NCBI GenBank assembly: GCA_024138015.1
Contig: JAMXBB010000010.1
Span: 75,885,541-75,949,540 of the forward strand
Direction: 5' to 3'
DNA: 64,000 bases
Source of the DNA: Lumnitzera littorea
Lineage: Eukaryota; Streptophyta; Magnoliopsida; Myrtales; Combretaceae
Below the pieces are notes generated by a model. It had not been told where the DNA came from. It saw only the letters and a program-made list of their open reading frames with translations, and did no database searches. Positions 48,838 to 59,715 of the stretch are shown here, one piece after another. A program made the translations under genes and the position numbers. Each line of letters opens with the position of its first letter. The stretch's first letter is position 1.

Positions 48838-49926
48838 CTACTTCTCTTCAACTTCCTCGTCTTTCTCGTCCTCACTCCAAAAGCATTTCAGGATCGACTT
48901 GGGAGAGTTGCAACCCCCCGACCTAGCAAACGAGACATAGGTAAGCGAACCGCTTGGACCAAGAACTTCATGGCTTGTCTCTTCAGCTGTATAACCCTTC
49001 AGATCAAGTGGGAACATGGACTTCAAATCTACGTTGACAGAATCGGTATGCAGAGCGACAGAGAATTCAGTTGGCTCGAAGCAGCCCAAAACTCTCTCAA
49101 GAAGCCGAGCCAAGTTATTCTCCTTTTTCAGATCATATCCAACAGCTTCGAAACTGGCATAGCTAAATCCGTCCTCCGGAGTCACATGAATAGTAGAAAT
49201 TGCATCCTCTTCGATAGAATTCATGGAGTAGCCGCAAGGCTCGAAATCGAAATCACATATCTCAGACTCGGGAAGAATTTTTCTGATGCCAGAAGCTACG
49301 GTCATTTCTGCTGCAGAAGGAACATTCGCTTTGAAAAACACAGATGCCTTTTCATGATCCAGACCAGTCATGCACATCTCAAGAGTATGGGTCGGCTCAG
49401 AATGGCTCTTCATCTCAGCGGAAGCAGTATAAACATGCCATTTCTGCGTCTTGTTGGGATCACCCATCAAATCGGCCTTACTGCCCGAACCAAGTTGTCC
49501 GAAGTAACAATCCAGCACAGCTACTTCCTCAGAAAAGCTACGGTGCGGAAATGACTGGGCACCAGGAAAGATGAAGCTTCCTCGAGTATACTTCACTGAT
49601 TTGACGGCAAGTGACAGAGAATCAGCCAGCTGAAGTATAGCCGGAATCGAAAGAAGCAACTTAGTTGTCCCGCATGTTTTGATGATAAGCTTGTATGGGT
49701 AGATAAACAAGCTAGATTCTGACAGAACGTATGAGTCAAGATAATCGTTCGACAGTGAAGAAACAATCGTGCACTCGGCAGGCTTCAGAATTTCATCCAA
49801 TTGACTTTTTGAGAGTGAACGCAGGCCGCGCCCATCAGGATCAGCAAACAAGCCAGGCTCGAAAAATGTCAACTCGAGCCTTTTCTCATAGCCTTCAAAT
49901 CCAATTGCAGAAACTGGCAAGGCCAT
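48838..49926 (-). CDS. SAMDC: S-adenosylmethionine decarboxylase proenzyme
   Basis: Cytosolic enzyme that decarboxylates S-adenosylmethionine to give the aminopropyl donor for spermidine and spermine. The 362-codon uninterrupted CDS has the usual plant length. The proenzyme cuts itself in SYVLSESSLF between Glu70 and Ser71, and Ser71 becomes the pyruvoyl cofactor. Other matching sites are Glu11 and Glu14 in FEGYEK, Cys85 in TCGTTKL, Ser234 in CGYSMN and His247 in STIHVTPE, at the places of the human catalytic and processing residues. The plant PEST-like turnover segment TIHVTPEDGFSYASFE is at 245-260, and the tail is acidic. The start MALPVSAIGFEGYEKR is the family start, and no other ATG occurs between it and the uORF stop. 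All key residues are present, so it should be active. Translation is expected to be controlled by polyamines through the leader uORFs. Confidence 0.97.
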   Translation of the reverse strand: MALPVSAIGFEGYEKRLELTFFEPGLFADPDGRGLRSLSKSQLDEILKPAECTIVSSLSNDYLDSYVLSESSLFIYPYKLIIKTCGTTKLLLSIPAILQLADSLSLAVKSVKYTRGSFIFPGAQSFPHRSFSEEVAVLDCYFGQLGSGSKADLMGDPNKTQKWHVYTASAEMKSHSEPTHTLEMCMTGLDHEKASVFFKANVPSAAEMTVASGIRKILPESEICDFDFEPCGYSMNSIEEDAISTIHVTPEDGFSYASFEAVGYDLKKENNLARLLERVLGCFEPTEFSVALHTDSVNVDLKSMFPLDLKGYTAEETSHEVLGPSGSLTYVSFARSGGCNSPKSILKCFWSEDEKDEEVEEK

Positions 49927-50062
49927 CTTGCCAAGCCTTCTGATTAAAGGATCAGAAAGAAGTTACTGGAGAACGAGATCTGACGAGGGAAGTAGAAAAG
50001 AACAGAAAGAAGGTTTATTGTTGCTAAAACTACAAAGGGGCTGTGGAACTACTTAGACGGTC

Positions 50063-50307
50063 TCAGGATGGCTTGCGGACGCACTGTACAAAGAGAATAC
50101 ACAAGGTCAAATACATGAAGATACAATGTTAAACCATAAAACATCATATTAAGCAACAGCAATGGAACTCACGTTGGAGTATGCAGCAGATCTGAATTTC
50201 TTGATTCCACCGTGGGGTCGAACGTCTTCAATGCTGTAACCAAGAGGAGCTTCGTAGAATAAGGATTTACTACTGCTAGACTTCTTCTTCCCACCTTTAG
50301 TCTCCAT
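50063..50307 (-). CDS. Conserved upstream ORF of SAMDC (51 codons, spliced)
   Basis: The small uORF that represses SAMDC translation when polyamines are high. Exon part 1 (50307-50173) encodes METKGGKKKSSSSKSLFYEA, then PLGYSIEDVRPHGGIKKFRS and AAYSN. After an 89-base intron (50172-50084, GTGAGT to CAG), exon part 2 (50083-50063) encodes CVRKPS and TGA. The product matches the highly conserved plant SAMDC uORF peptide, including its final residues, which confirms the splice sites. The uORF stop lies 136 bases before the main ATG. Without splicing the frame would end in VSSIAVA after the donor site. In known plant genes the peptide stalls ribosomes in the presence of spermidine or spermine. 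Confidence 0.95.
50084..50172 (-). other. Intron inside the SAMDC uORF
   Basis: 89 bases, GTGAGT...TGTACAG. Joining the flanks gives AAC-TGC and the conserved C-terminal CVRKPS, so both borders are secure. Confidence 0.93.
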
Positions 50308-50315
50308 TAGATCAT
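50307..50315 (-). CDS. Tiny uORF of SAMDC (Met-Ile-stop)
   Basis: ATGATCTAA, whose final A is the A of the small uORF's ATG (TAATG, 1-base overlap). This is the classical tiny/small uORF arrangement of plant SAMDC leaders, where reading the tiny uORF lets ribosomes skip the repressive one at low polyamine. Only two codons precede the stop, slightly shorter than the three or so usual in this family, as far as I recall. Confidence 0.9.
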   Translation of the reverse strand: MI

Positions 50316-50321
50316 TCAGTC

Positions 50322-51181
50322 CTGCTTGCTCAACAAACAAATGCAGAAATCAAAATCAGTTGATGTTCACAAACTGAGAAGGAGAAAACCAACTACTAAT
50401 CCTTACAAGCTATCAAATTTAGTTGTGAAGGAAAAGGTTAGGGAAAAATAGCAGCATGTGTGACATATGAGGGCACTGGAGCAAGTTGCTAACGCATATA
50501 CATGGACTGCACCCGTAGCAAACCCACCATATCAGAACAAAAACACACATATATCAAGCAGGGGCTATGAGCAATCTTGTTTAAATATCTCAAGATAACC
50601 TAAAGGATTATATTCACGAAAACCATGGATCCAAGGCCAAAAACATGATAATCCCTTAGTTACATCATAATCAGTGATAATCTAATCTTGGAAACATAAT
50701 ATCTAATATCATCCATAGTAATCCTATTACGGAACATCAAAAAGAAGCAATCTTTATCATGTTTAGACAATCTAGGATAACCTAATGACATTTATGCACC
50801 CAGAAACTTATTGACGGTGGAATCTTTATGCTCTAACATAATCCATAATAAAGTAAACACAAAAACCAAATAAAAGAAACAGTCTTCTTCGCAATTATAT
50901 TGTACATGATAGATAAAGCACGATTATTTAAGCCCAAAAAGAGCAACTTTAACATGTCTCGATAATACTAGCTAACCTAATCAAATTTATGTGTAAACAA
51001 TCACCTAAGATAAATTAAACCTATTAAACATGATAATTCACGATAATCTAAACCAAAAACATAAAAGAAAGAAAAAAATCTATATAGAGCATGATAATCT
51101 AAAACCATATAGAAATAACACATCATAATATAAATCTAAATCATGACAAAAGAGCGAGCTTTCACAAAGAAAGCATATATG

Positions 51182-51223
<42 letters not shown>

Positions 51224-51245
51224 TTCGATGCACAAAAGTACTTAC
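50322..51245 (-). other. SAMDC leader intron 2 (model)
   Basis: Donor GTAAGT at 51245-51240 and acceptor GAGCAAGCAG at 50322, just 6 bases before the tiny uORF. It is about 924 bases long and contains the (TA)n(GA)n microsatellite at 51180-51222. The spliced leader then has no ATG before the tiny uORF, which supports the model. Alternative acceptors cannot be excluded. Confidence 0.65.
51180..51222. repeat. (TA)n(GA)n microsatellite in SAMDC leader intron
   Basis: About ten TA followed by about ten GA dinucleotides on the plus strand. It reads as (TC)n(TA)n in the transcript sense, just 20-60 bases inside the donor of intron 2. Confidence 0.9.
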
Positions 51246-51318
51246 AAATATATGATTTTTCTTCCAATCTGTATGTAAACCCAACAAAAGCCCTCTCAAG
51301 CTTTGATCAAATCAAATC

Positions 51319-51409
51319 CTAAAACATCAGAAAGAAGAGCACAGCATTAATACCAAGTAAGTCGATAAGAAACAACGAAAGAGCAACGAACGATAGATCT
51401 GAAACTTAC
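51319..51409 (-). other. SAMDC leader intron 1 (model)
   Basis: Donor GTAAGT at 51409-51404 and acceptor GATGTTTTAG at 51319, leaving a 73-base non-coding exon (51318-51246). The exon contains no ATG, as expected for leader sequence. It is short (91 bases) but within the normal plant range. Confidence 0.6.
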
Positions 51410-51590
51410 GAATCAGGATTACTCGAACAGAGAGATGAATGATTAGGGTGAGAATTAACAACAGAAGTTTGAAATTCAGACGGAATCGTTCCACAATGAC
51501 CGCAAACGGTGGAAAATTTTCAGAGGCCGAGAGAAAATAAAGCAGAGAGCTTTATGCTTTAGGGCTTTTCTTGTTTTAGGTTTGTGAAGA
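51410..51590 (-). other. SAMDC first non-coding exon (model)
   Basis: Runs from an inferred start about 30 bases after the TATA box (near 51585) to the GTAAGT donor. It is rich in CT-type motifs (AAGCCCTAAAGCATAAAGCTC) typical of strongly expressed plant leaders and contains no ATG. Confidence 0.6.
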
Positions 51591-51610
51591 GGGAATGATG
51601 CGTTTCAGGT

Positions 51611-51620
51611 TATTTATATA
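51611..51620 (-). promoter_or_regulatory. TATA box of SAMDC
   Basis: TATATAAATA on the minus strand, about 30 bases before the inferred first exon. It is the only good TATA box in the right place. Confidence 0.75.
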
Positions 51621-51634
51621 GGGAGGAGAGGCTA

Positions 51635-51643
51635 GACACGTGG
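51635..51643 (-). promoter_or_regulatory. G-box / ABRE-type element upstream of SAMDC
   Basis: CCACGTGTC with the palindromic core CACGTG at 51637-51642, 17 bases upstream of the TATA box. Such elements bind bZIP and bHLH factors and often confer ABA, light or stress response. That role is inferred from the motif only. Confidence 0.55.
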
Positions 51644-51659
51644 AAGCAGCGGAGTACGC

Positions 51660-54600
51660 AAAATCATCGACTGGCTATTAGGTTAAATAGGTAACGACAC
51701 GGGAAAATAGAGAAAACAGAACGGTATATACGTAAAAATATGCATATCTTTTGATTTTTCATTATTTAAGCGAGAATCGTGCAATGTATTTGCATCCTGT
51801 AAAATTTTTTTTTTTAAATTAAAATATTATAATATATAATTATCAGTTAAAATTAATAAAAATATTATAATAATATCACATAATATTTTAAAATTTTAAA
51901 CAATATCAATAAAGATTTATAAATTTAAGAAGCTAAAAAAAATAAATTTATGAATCCATTTCTTAGACTAACACTTAAGCTTTCTAAACCTTTTATATAT
52001 GAATCAATATTCAACTATATATTCTCATTATTTTATTATTAAATTTTTATTTTATTTATTATTTTATGATTTTTTATTTTCCCCCTTTTTCATAATTGGC
52101 TACTTTTTTTATTAAATATGCTAGTTTCTTTTAATGTTTATCTTTTTTTTTTTCATGTTTTTAGCATCCGAAATCTCGTTGTTTAGTAGGTAAGAAAATA
52201 GGAGTTAGCTGTCTTATTATTGTATATATGTAGGTGTTGGTCAATTAATAATATATATTAGAAAAAAACAATGGCTTTCTTGAACACCATTTAAAATTGC
52301 TAGAAAATAATCTTTTTGATTTTCATGACTAATTAAATACTTTTAGAGAAAGAAAGTATGAATTAATGCATATAAAAATTTTCTCGTTTCGTTTTTAGCT
52401 AGTACTTCCTGAGCGAACGAATTAATGTTTTATACAAGTTAATCTTCTCAGTTGCCATTCACACTTATTATGTATACGTATGAAAGCCTTCTGATATCTT
52501 AATTTTTTTAATTTCATTTTTCTTTTATTTTTGGAAAAGCAAGAAGGAAATTCTATATATGCCCTTATATGCTATTTGTTGATTAGCTACCTCTGTGTTT
52601 AGACCCTCATATTCTTAAGAAAAGTGCATTTGGACCTTCCATTTTTATTTTTACTATTTTGCTTTTAGATAAAATAATAAAAAATATTAAGTTAAAAAAA
52701 TGTATAAATCAGGAATAAAATACCCATATGAGATCATAAATGCACTTATTTTTTGAGATTTAGTTTTTTTTTTTTTCCAAATACTATTGTAATAACTATG
52801 GAAAAGAAAAATTGAATATGGTCCATCCCGTTTAAAAAACTTGATGCCACTTGATTACAAAAGTGTTGACTAGATTTATAGATTTAAAAGTATAATTCTA
52901 AAATAAGAAATCTAAGTATATATAAAATAAATATGAGTGTATCTATAGTTGTTCTAAAGATAATAGCAATCCTAATAGCGAAAAGATTTATGCGAAAATT
53001 CTCATATAATATTAATTTTGAGTTTTCTCATCAAAATTAGTTCTTCTAAGTTTTTTGGATTGATTATATCAAGAAATAGAAGATGGAGTGAGGAGTCACA
53101 TGGGAGCATCAAAAAAAAAAAAAAATCTTGAACTTACGCTTATTAATTATTATCTTTCTTCTTTAGTTTTCAATAATCATGTGTAACAACAATATATGGT
53201 AATAAATTTCTTCATCGTGTAAACACCATATGGGAAAATTTTACTAATTATTATACCCATAAATATGGAAACGAAAGAATAAAGGGATTTACTTCTATTT
53301 GGAAAATAATAAATAACAAAGCCTTCAATCTGTTAATGATAATCTTATTCTTATCCTTTTGTATGTTCACACTTTTTCGCCTCTTTTTCAGAATTTCACT
53401 TTGTTTGACTTTCTATTTTTTTTTTTTTACAAGTAATTATATTGTGTAGGTAGATTACTCTATTATACCCACCTTATAATACTCTACTCCACCGAATAAA
53501 TTACAAGAAGGTTGTCTTGAGCACGATTTTTAGGAATTACTCCCATAGGATACGGTTATCAAGTCTCCCTATGTTATACCAAATCCAAAAACCCGGATTT
53601 AAGGAATTCATATTATGAATTATAAAGTATCTTATATCAATCCTATAAAAATCAATAAATAATAGTAATAAGTGCTTAATAATATTTATGTTAAATATTC
53701 TAAAAATGAATGCATACACTATAGCCTAACCCAACCTCATCATCCATAAGAAATCCTCAAATTTAATGAATTTTTTTCCTATCTCTTATTTCGATTGTGT
53801 GTTTTTATTTTTTATCTCTCTTATCTCATTTCTTACCTCTTCTCAGTAATTAACCTTTTTTTTTTGTTTTTTTTAAGCTATAAGAAAAGGTTTGTACACA
53901 AAGTTCTTGTAAATATGAAAACTTTATTCTTTATCTTCATATTTTAGACTTTTCATACATATTTTTAGTGTAGCGTATTTTGTGTTTTTCAAGTTTCACA
54001 AGGTGCTCTATATTCTATAGAATTTAAGGGATACAAGTTTCAAGAGAGTGCCAAAAATTCACATGTTTTTAAAAATGCGAATTTATACCCTATAGAGTAA
54101 AGTTGGATAATATCTTACACTTTACCTATCATATACTCACTCACTCTTATTTAAAATATAAAATTACTATAAACATTCACATTCAAATAAGTAATTTCCT
54201 TCTAAAATAGTTATAATCTAATGATATAAATATTAGTCTCTTGTGAGATGGATTAAATTCAAACCTCCATCTCTAAGTTGTAATGTTGCTTGGAAAAAGA
54301 AAAGGGCAATATCGTCAAAAATAATAAAACCTTATTATTCCTCGTTGAAATATTCTCTTCAATTTTTTTTCTAATCTTTTGAGAAGTTAAGGAAAACAAG
54401 GAAAAAAAAAAAAGGAAACAAATCCGAAATATATTAGCTCACATGTTCTCTTTATTAATTAGTATTAGATAACATGACTACAGCTCAATTACATCTATAT
54501 TATCTATCTAATATAAGTGAGGATAATATATAAGAATAATAAAACGAAAAAGTCGCCTATTCTTCAGGAGCTTTTTTTTTTTAATACTCTTCTATTTCTT

Positions 54601-57430
54601 ATACTTAAATTTCAGATTTTACCTAAAAAATGTGTAATAAGTTATTGAAATAACCTTTATATTACCTTTTATATATAAAATAATAAAATTTTAACTATTG
54701 AAACACCTTTTTAGATATTGAATGGAAACTTCAAAATTAAGTATGCTGAGACTAAGTCAATTTTAAGATATGTGATTTTTTGCAAGGCTACTGTACGAAA
54801 TAATAAAACCATATGACATATCGCACTAAACCGAACAATACTTCAATGAAATGAGTTTCGATCAAATTATTATAGGTAATATTAAAGTAGCCAATTAGTC
54901 TAAAGGAGAGTTCCTACTTGATAATAGCCTTAATCTATATAACAAAACTAACAAAGACATTAGTTATAAGGAGAATATCTTTTAAATATTTGGTAACCAT
55001 ATTTTGGTTGGAGGAGTTCCAATCACATCGTTACAACCTTATAAGTTTATACAAATACTATATATTTACTAATACTAAATTACCTTTTATCAATTATATA
55101 TTCAAAAAGAGTCCTTTCTGTTTTTTAAAATATATGATTCCTTTATTAATTTGACATATACATATTATCTAAATAAACTTATCATACACATAACTTCAAA
55201 TTTATCGTTTTCATTGTGTATTAAAGCTTAAAAGTAACAAGCAATATATTACGTATTAAACTTCTCACCTGAAGATTTTATCGTATAGAAAATATTGCCC
55301 TTTTCTTATGTGATAAGAGACGATCTGTGTAGCACATGGAACCCAACAACTTTTCCATCAGAGATAGTATACACTATACTGTCTTCTTATGTGATTTTCC
55401 ATAAATCCATACCCGTAAGGATACCATAATGAAATTATTGAAATTTTTTTTTTCCAATTAAGAACTCAAATACGCAAATTCTATAAATTCTTACACTTGA
55501 TATATACGCATCTTATACCCCAAGAATAATGAAAAAAAGGTGCGGATTTCCTTATTAATTTTCTGTCATAGTAAGAATTTCTTTCTTTTCTCTATTGTAC
55601 GGAGAAAGGATTTCTTTAATTACTCTTCGAATATTAATATATATATATATATATAAGTCAAGATAATTATATTTATTAATCTTAGTGGAGAAGCAAATAT
55701 TGAATTACCAATAAATGAATCCCTTTCTAGCTAGATAATTAATGAATGAATAATTTTTACATGAGAATTTCAATTTCGACCCTGTCATTTTTTAGATTTG
55801 AAGAATCATTTAAATAAATCAAGAAATAAGATTAATTCCAGAAGAACAGGCCCTATAACATCGACTAGGGTTTGTCAAGATACGTCACGTCTCTATCTTC
55901 TCTTATCAAAGGACAAATGTTAAAATAAAGACGATATGTGTAGTACATGGAACCCAACAACTTTTCTATCGGAGAAATCACGACAAAAGGATGGGAAACA
56001 CATTTACTTTCATTTCTTTGTATATAAAAAATTCTAATATCTTATGAGCGTTATTTGTTCCTTTCTTTTTCCAAGTTATTCGTTTATTTATATATACCAG
56101 TAGATGTGCAATCACGATATGTATACTATAAAATAAATTTATTAGTATATTAAATAAAATTATAATAAATTTTATTTAAATAACCATACTAATGCTTTTT
56201 TCTATATAGCAAAGACGATTTTAACTTTTGCAAAAAAGAAAGTTATAGTATAAGTACAAAACTAAGGGCTAAAAAATAGGTGAAAAAGATGTGTATAGTA
56301 CGGTTAATAGAGAAATAATATAAAAAGAGAAAGTGGTTAAAAATATATATATAAAATAACTGATAAATATATTCTTATTAAAATCAATGTTAGTTGGTAT
56401 GAGTATTCTTTTATTATTATTTATTATGAGATTAAGAACTAAATAATAACTTTTGGAAATGATAATTTTATATATATATATATATATATACACCACATCT
56501 TGAAACTTGGAACTAGTATTTTTTTTATGCACATGTAATACACGATCCATCCATTTTTGAGTAATCCTTACAAATCATTTCGATATTATCACAAGGCAAA
56601 GGATTTTTCTAAACCCAAAATAGAAGTTTTTCTAATTAGATAATTACTTTTGAAGCATTTCTTTTTTTAATTATAATAAATGCAAGGTAGTGAAAACGCT
56701 AAATAAATAAACATTTTATCTTTTTATGTATTTATTCTTACACAAAGTATATAATCAATCTCGAATAAGAAAGGAATAAAAGATGGTACAGCAATGTTGA
56801 ATAACAATCGAAGTTGCTTCTTTTGACATAGGAAAAAAAGTTAAGAACCAGTCATTGGTAGAAGACTGATTTTCGTTAAGAATTTTAAGTTATTTCTTAG
56901 AACCATCGGAGTTAATTAACCCTAGGTGCTTGTACGAGGGATCGGGACAAAATTGGTCTCAAGCAAACCCTATTTTCTAAGGCAGAACGTTTTCCAAGAA
57001 AAGAATAATTTCTTGGGAAGGGGACCCTTTGGGATTAGGATTATTGACTGTCGGGGACGGGGAGGCCCTCTTTTGCGCTGCAATGTTTGCTACCTCAGAA
57101 AAATAGTAGAAACACCGATGGCTGCCATGACACGATTATTGATAGGATTCCTAGTACATCCATTGAAAAATTAAATACAAATTTTAATTTTTGGTACATT
57201 AATTTTTTGTAAGAAAATTTTTTCTGTTACATCTTGACGAGAGTTAGAAGGTTCGCACGACACATATATATATTCCTTTTTAGGTAAGAAAAATATTCGA
57301 AAGAAAATGAATCAAATTAGATTAGACCAATCTTAGAGAAAATATAATAATTATCTATAAGAATCACCATTTACAAAATAAGATAAAAACAACTTGATTG
57401 CAAAATAAAACATGGATAACATATTTAATC
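51660..57430. other. AT-rich intergenic DNA without a recognisable gene
   Basis: Poly-T and poly-A runs, TA microsatellites (55639-55657, 56471-56491) and many stops in all frames. A ~50-bp word (GACGATCTGTGTAGCACATG, then GAACCCAACAACTTTTCCATC) at 55320-55370 recurs at 55930-55980 with few changes. No gene-like exon pattern or retroelement protein was found. Confidence 0.55.
56926..57174 (+). other. 82-codon open frame in a local GC-richer patch, unidentified
   Basis: The frame reads MLVRGIGTKLVSSKPYFLRQ and later RGPFGIRIIDCRGRGGPLL. Base composition is clearly richer in G and C than the surrounding DNA. I do not recognise a domain, and no promoter or splice signals stand out. It could be a fragment of an old gene or repeat, or chance. 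Confidence 0.25.
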
Positions 57431-57931
57431 TGTTGATAGAATCTTTTGAATGTAGATTTCTCATACCTATCTTAACTTTAGTGTAGCTCATAACTTTTGG
57501 TCGACCACTCTTGGCTCAAGACTAAAACACGACTTAACCAGCTAAAAGAGGTCTATAATAGCTAGAAAACTATGGATAAAATTAATAGATCAAGTTAACA
57601 ACCTATTCCTATATATCTTAATATAATGATCCCATTCTCTAATACTTGCGAAAGAAACTCTGTCTATTAACTACTCTTCAACTACCGACGCAATTCCTTT
57701 ATAAATGCAAAACCATCGTCCAACGGTAAATGACTGAATATTTTGTATACTTAAGCCTATTGATTGCTTTCAAGCTTTCTCTCTCTTCTTACTATGCTGA
57801 CTTAAGTATCGAAGTAATAAGGTCGAAGCATCCTTCAATACTACCCACGTAGATGTTTTTTCTTTATCTTACATGTATCACATGACGAAACAAATTATCT
57901 CAATATTTATTGTCAAAATTCGAAGACGACA
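57431..57931 (+). repeat. 5' LTR of element B
   Basis: TGTTGATAGAATCTTTTGA to CGAAGACGACA, 501 bp, aligned with the 3' LTR of element A (44289-44795). It gives the full LTR length of the family and shows that A's 5' LTR is truncated. Confidence 0.8.
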
Positions 57932-57951
57932 TTTGGCGTTGTTTGTCAGAA
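57932..57951 (+). other. Primer-binding site of element B
   Basis: TTTGGCGTTGTTTGTCAGAA follows the LTR directly. It is a lightly decayed TGGCGCCGTCTGTGGGAA-type site. Confidence 0.65.
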
Positions 57952-58020
57952 CCTGATCCAATTTCTTACTTAAAGACCAAAAACACTAAATAGTTTCCTT
58001 AAACACCACCTGTAACCATC

Positions 58021-59715
58021 ATGTCTCATGCTAGTAATCTCGAAAACCACTAGTTGGTAAATAACCAACTCATTGGGAACCAATTCCTCTAAAGGGAAAC
58101 ACTAGAGGAGTGCCTAAAGCACTTAGAGAGCTTGCTTGAGGAGTTTGTTACCTAAAATAGGCTGTTTTATGCCCACCTCAAAGAAGTCGAGAGGTATAGC
58201 ACACAAACCTATCCCTTCAAAGCTTTTGATGCCCAAACTAGGCAAAACAACCACTAGCAAAAGCAATAGAATGGTAAGGATCAACAACTCAATCCCCTAG
58301 TGCAACAATAGCCAGCAAGGTCTGCGACCACCTACGATCGAGCTTCAACTGGTGATGAGCAGGTAGCTGACTCCCATAAATCTTTGGCACACTCTGCAGT
58401 ATATTAAGCTCATCCGGCAAATAACACCGACCTTAATGAGCTCTACGTGATCGTGAAGAAGCTCTCCGAGCAGTAGGGGAGCAAGACAATTGGTGAAACC
58501 AAACTAGTTGCTAGAAATAGGACCCCCTTCACTAGGAGCATCCAAGAGAAAGTATTGCCCCCTAATAAAAAGCTTCTATCCTTAGACCAATACTACAATA
58601 TAAGTGATCCTAATGATCACCTCCTTTACTTCTACGTTCTCATGAACCTCCATGGTTATGGGGATACAATAATATATAAGGCTTTCCTAGGTACTCTCAG
58701 GAAAGCAACTCGAACATGATTCAACCACTTGTCTAAGAACTCTATTAGCCCTTTTGAGGAGTTGGCGCAAAAGTTTAGCCTAAACTTTAGAGCTAGTAAG
58801 CCCCTCATCTAAGGAAACATTGTTCTTGTACTTGATAAGTAGAGTAAGAGTGAATCTCTACATAATTACATGGCCCAATTCAATAATGCCATAGTCGAAA
58901 TCCCTTAATTGGATGAAGGAGTAGCAATCCATGCTACGCAGCTCAGCATTCAACCTTCGGGGTGCTTCTTTTGATCGCTTATGAAGAGCAAACCGAAGAC
59001 CCTGGCTAATTTCTAGAATAAGGCTTAGAAATACATCTACTAAGAGGACAATATTCGCCCTAGGTGCAACCTCGATCAAGAGAGGTTAGGTAAAAAGTAT
59101 GATAAGGAGAGATTATCCATTAAAGATTACCTCAGTGGAAGAGCGTTAAGCAGATTAGAGGGGGAAGGTTTAAGCAAGAAGAAGCATCGAGCCTAACGAG
59201 ACTTATCTCCTATTTACATGCAATAATTCCCTCTAAATAAACTTATTGCCTAAATCTACTCCGAGGTGAAGTACATGAACCTGTTATAGAGATACCGTAA
59301 GATGAAGGGGAACCTTAGCCATTGGAATTCGGATAAATACTACATGTTCCACGACGACCACAGCTACATCACTAATGAATGCTTTCAATTGAAGAACGTA
59401 ATCAAATATGCCATTCAACACGGCTTTTAATGAATATGTAGCAAAACGGGGAATGACGCCTATTTCAATGACGATGAGGATAAGGCACCTTAAAGGTAGC
59501 GAATTGAGGGTGCCTACATAAAGCAAAATGATGACCACCACAACGATCCCACCCCTAATGATGTTATCAATATAATTGTTGGGGGGAAGGGGAGGTCATA
59601 CCTTAGGAGCTGACCAGCATTAGTAGCTCGACTAACGCCCTATCTAAGGTGTTGATAGTAAATGAGAAAAGATAGAAGTTAAACACTTTAATCTCATTCT
59701 TTAACTAAGATTTAA
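58021..59715 (+). pseudogene. gag of element B (broken), protease deleted
   Basis: Starts MSHASNLENH-stop at 58021. Core readable: SLDQYYNISDPNDHLLYFYV, MNLHGYGDTIIYKAFLGTLR, ISPFEELAQKFSLNFRASKP. The zinc-motif region near 59330-59400 reads YMFHDDHSYITNECFQLKNV, with the first Cys of the motif replaced by Tyr. The segment matching A's protease (A 27445-27716, about 272 bp) is absent at 59714-59715. Thus AAGATTT is followed at once by AATTCGTCAT, the start of the protease-RT linker. Confidence 0.75.

Noticed and set aside
48970..49554. 194-codon open frame on the plus strand
   Set aside because: It lies wholly antisense to the SAMDC CDS. Its translation has no recognisable domain and results from the coding bias of the real gene.
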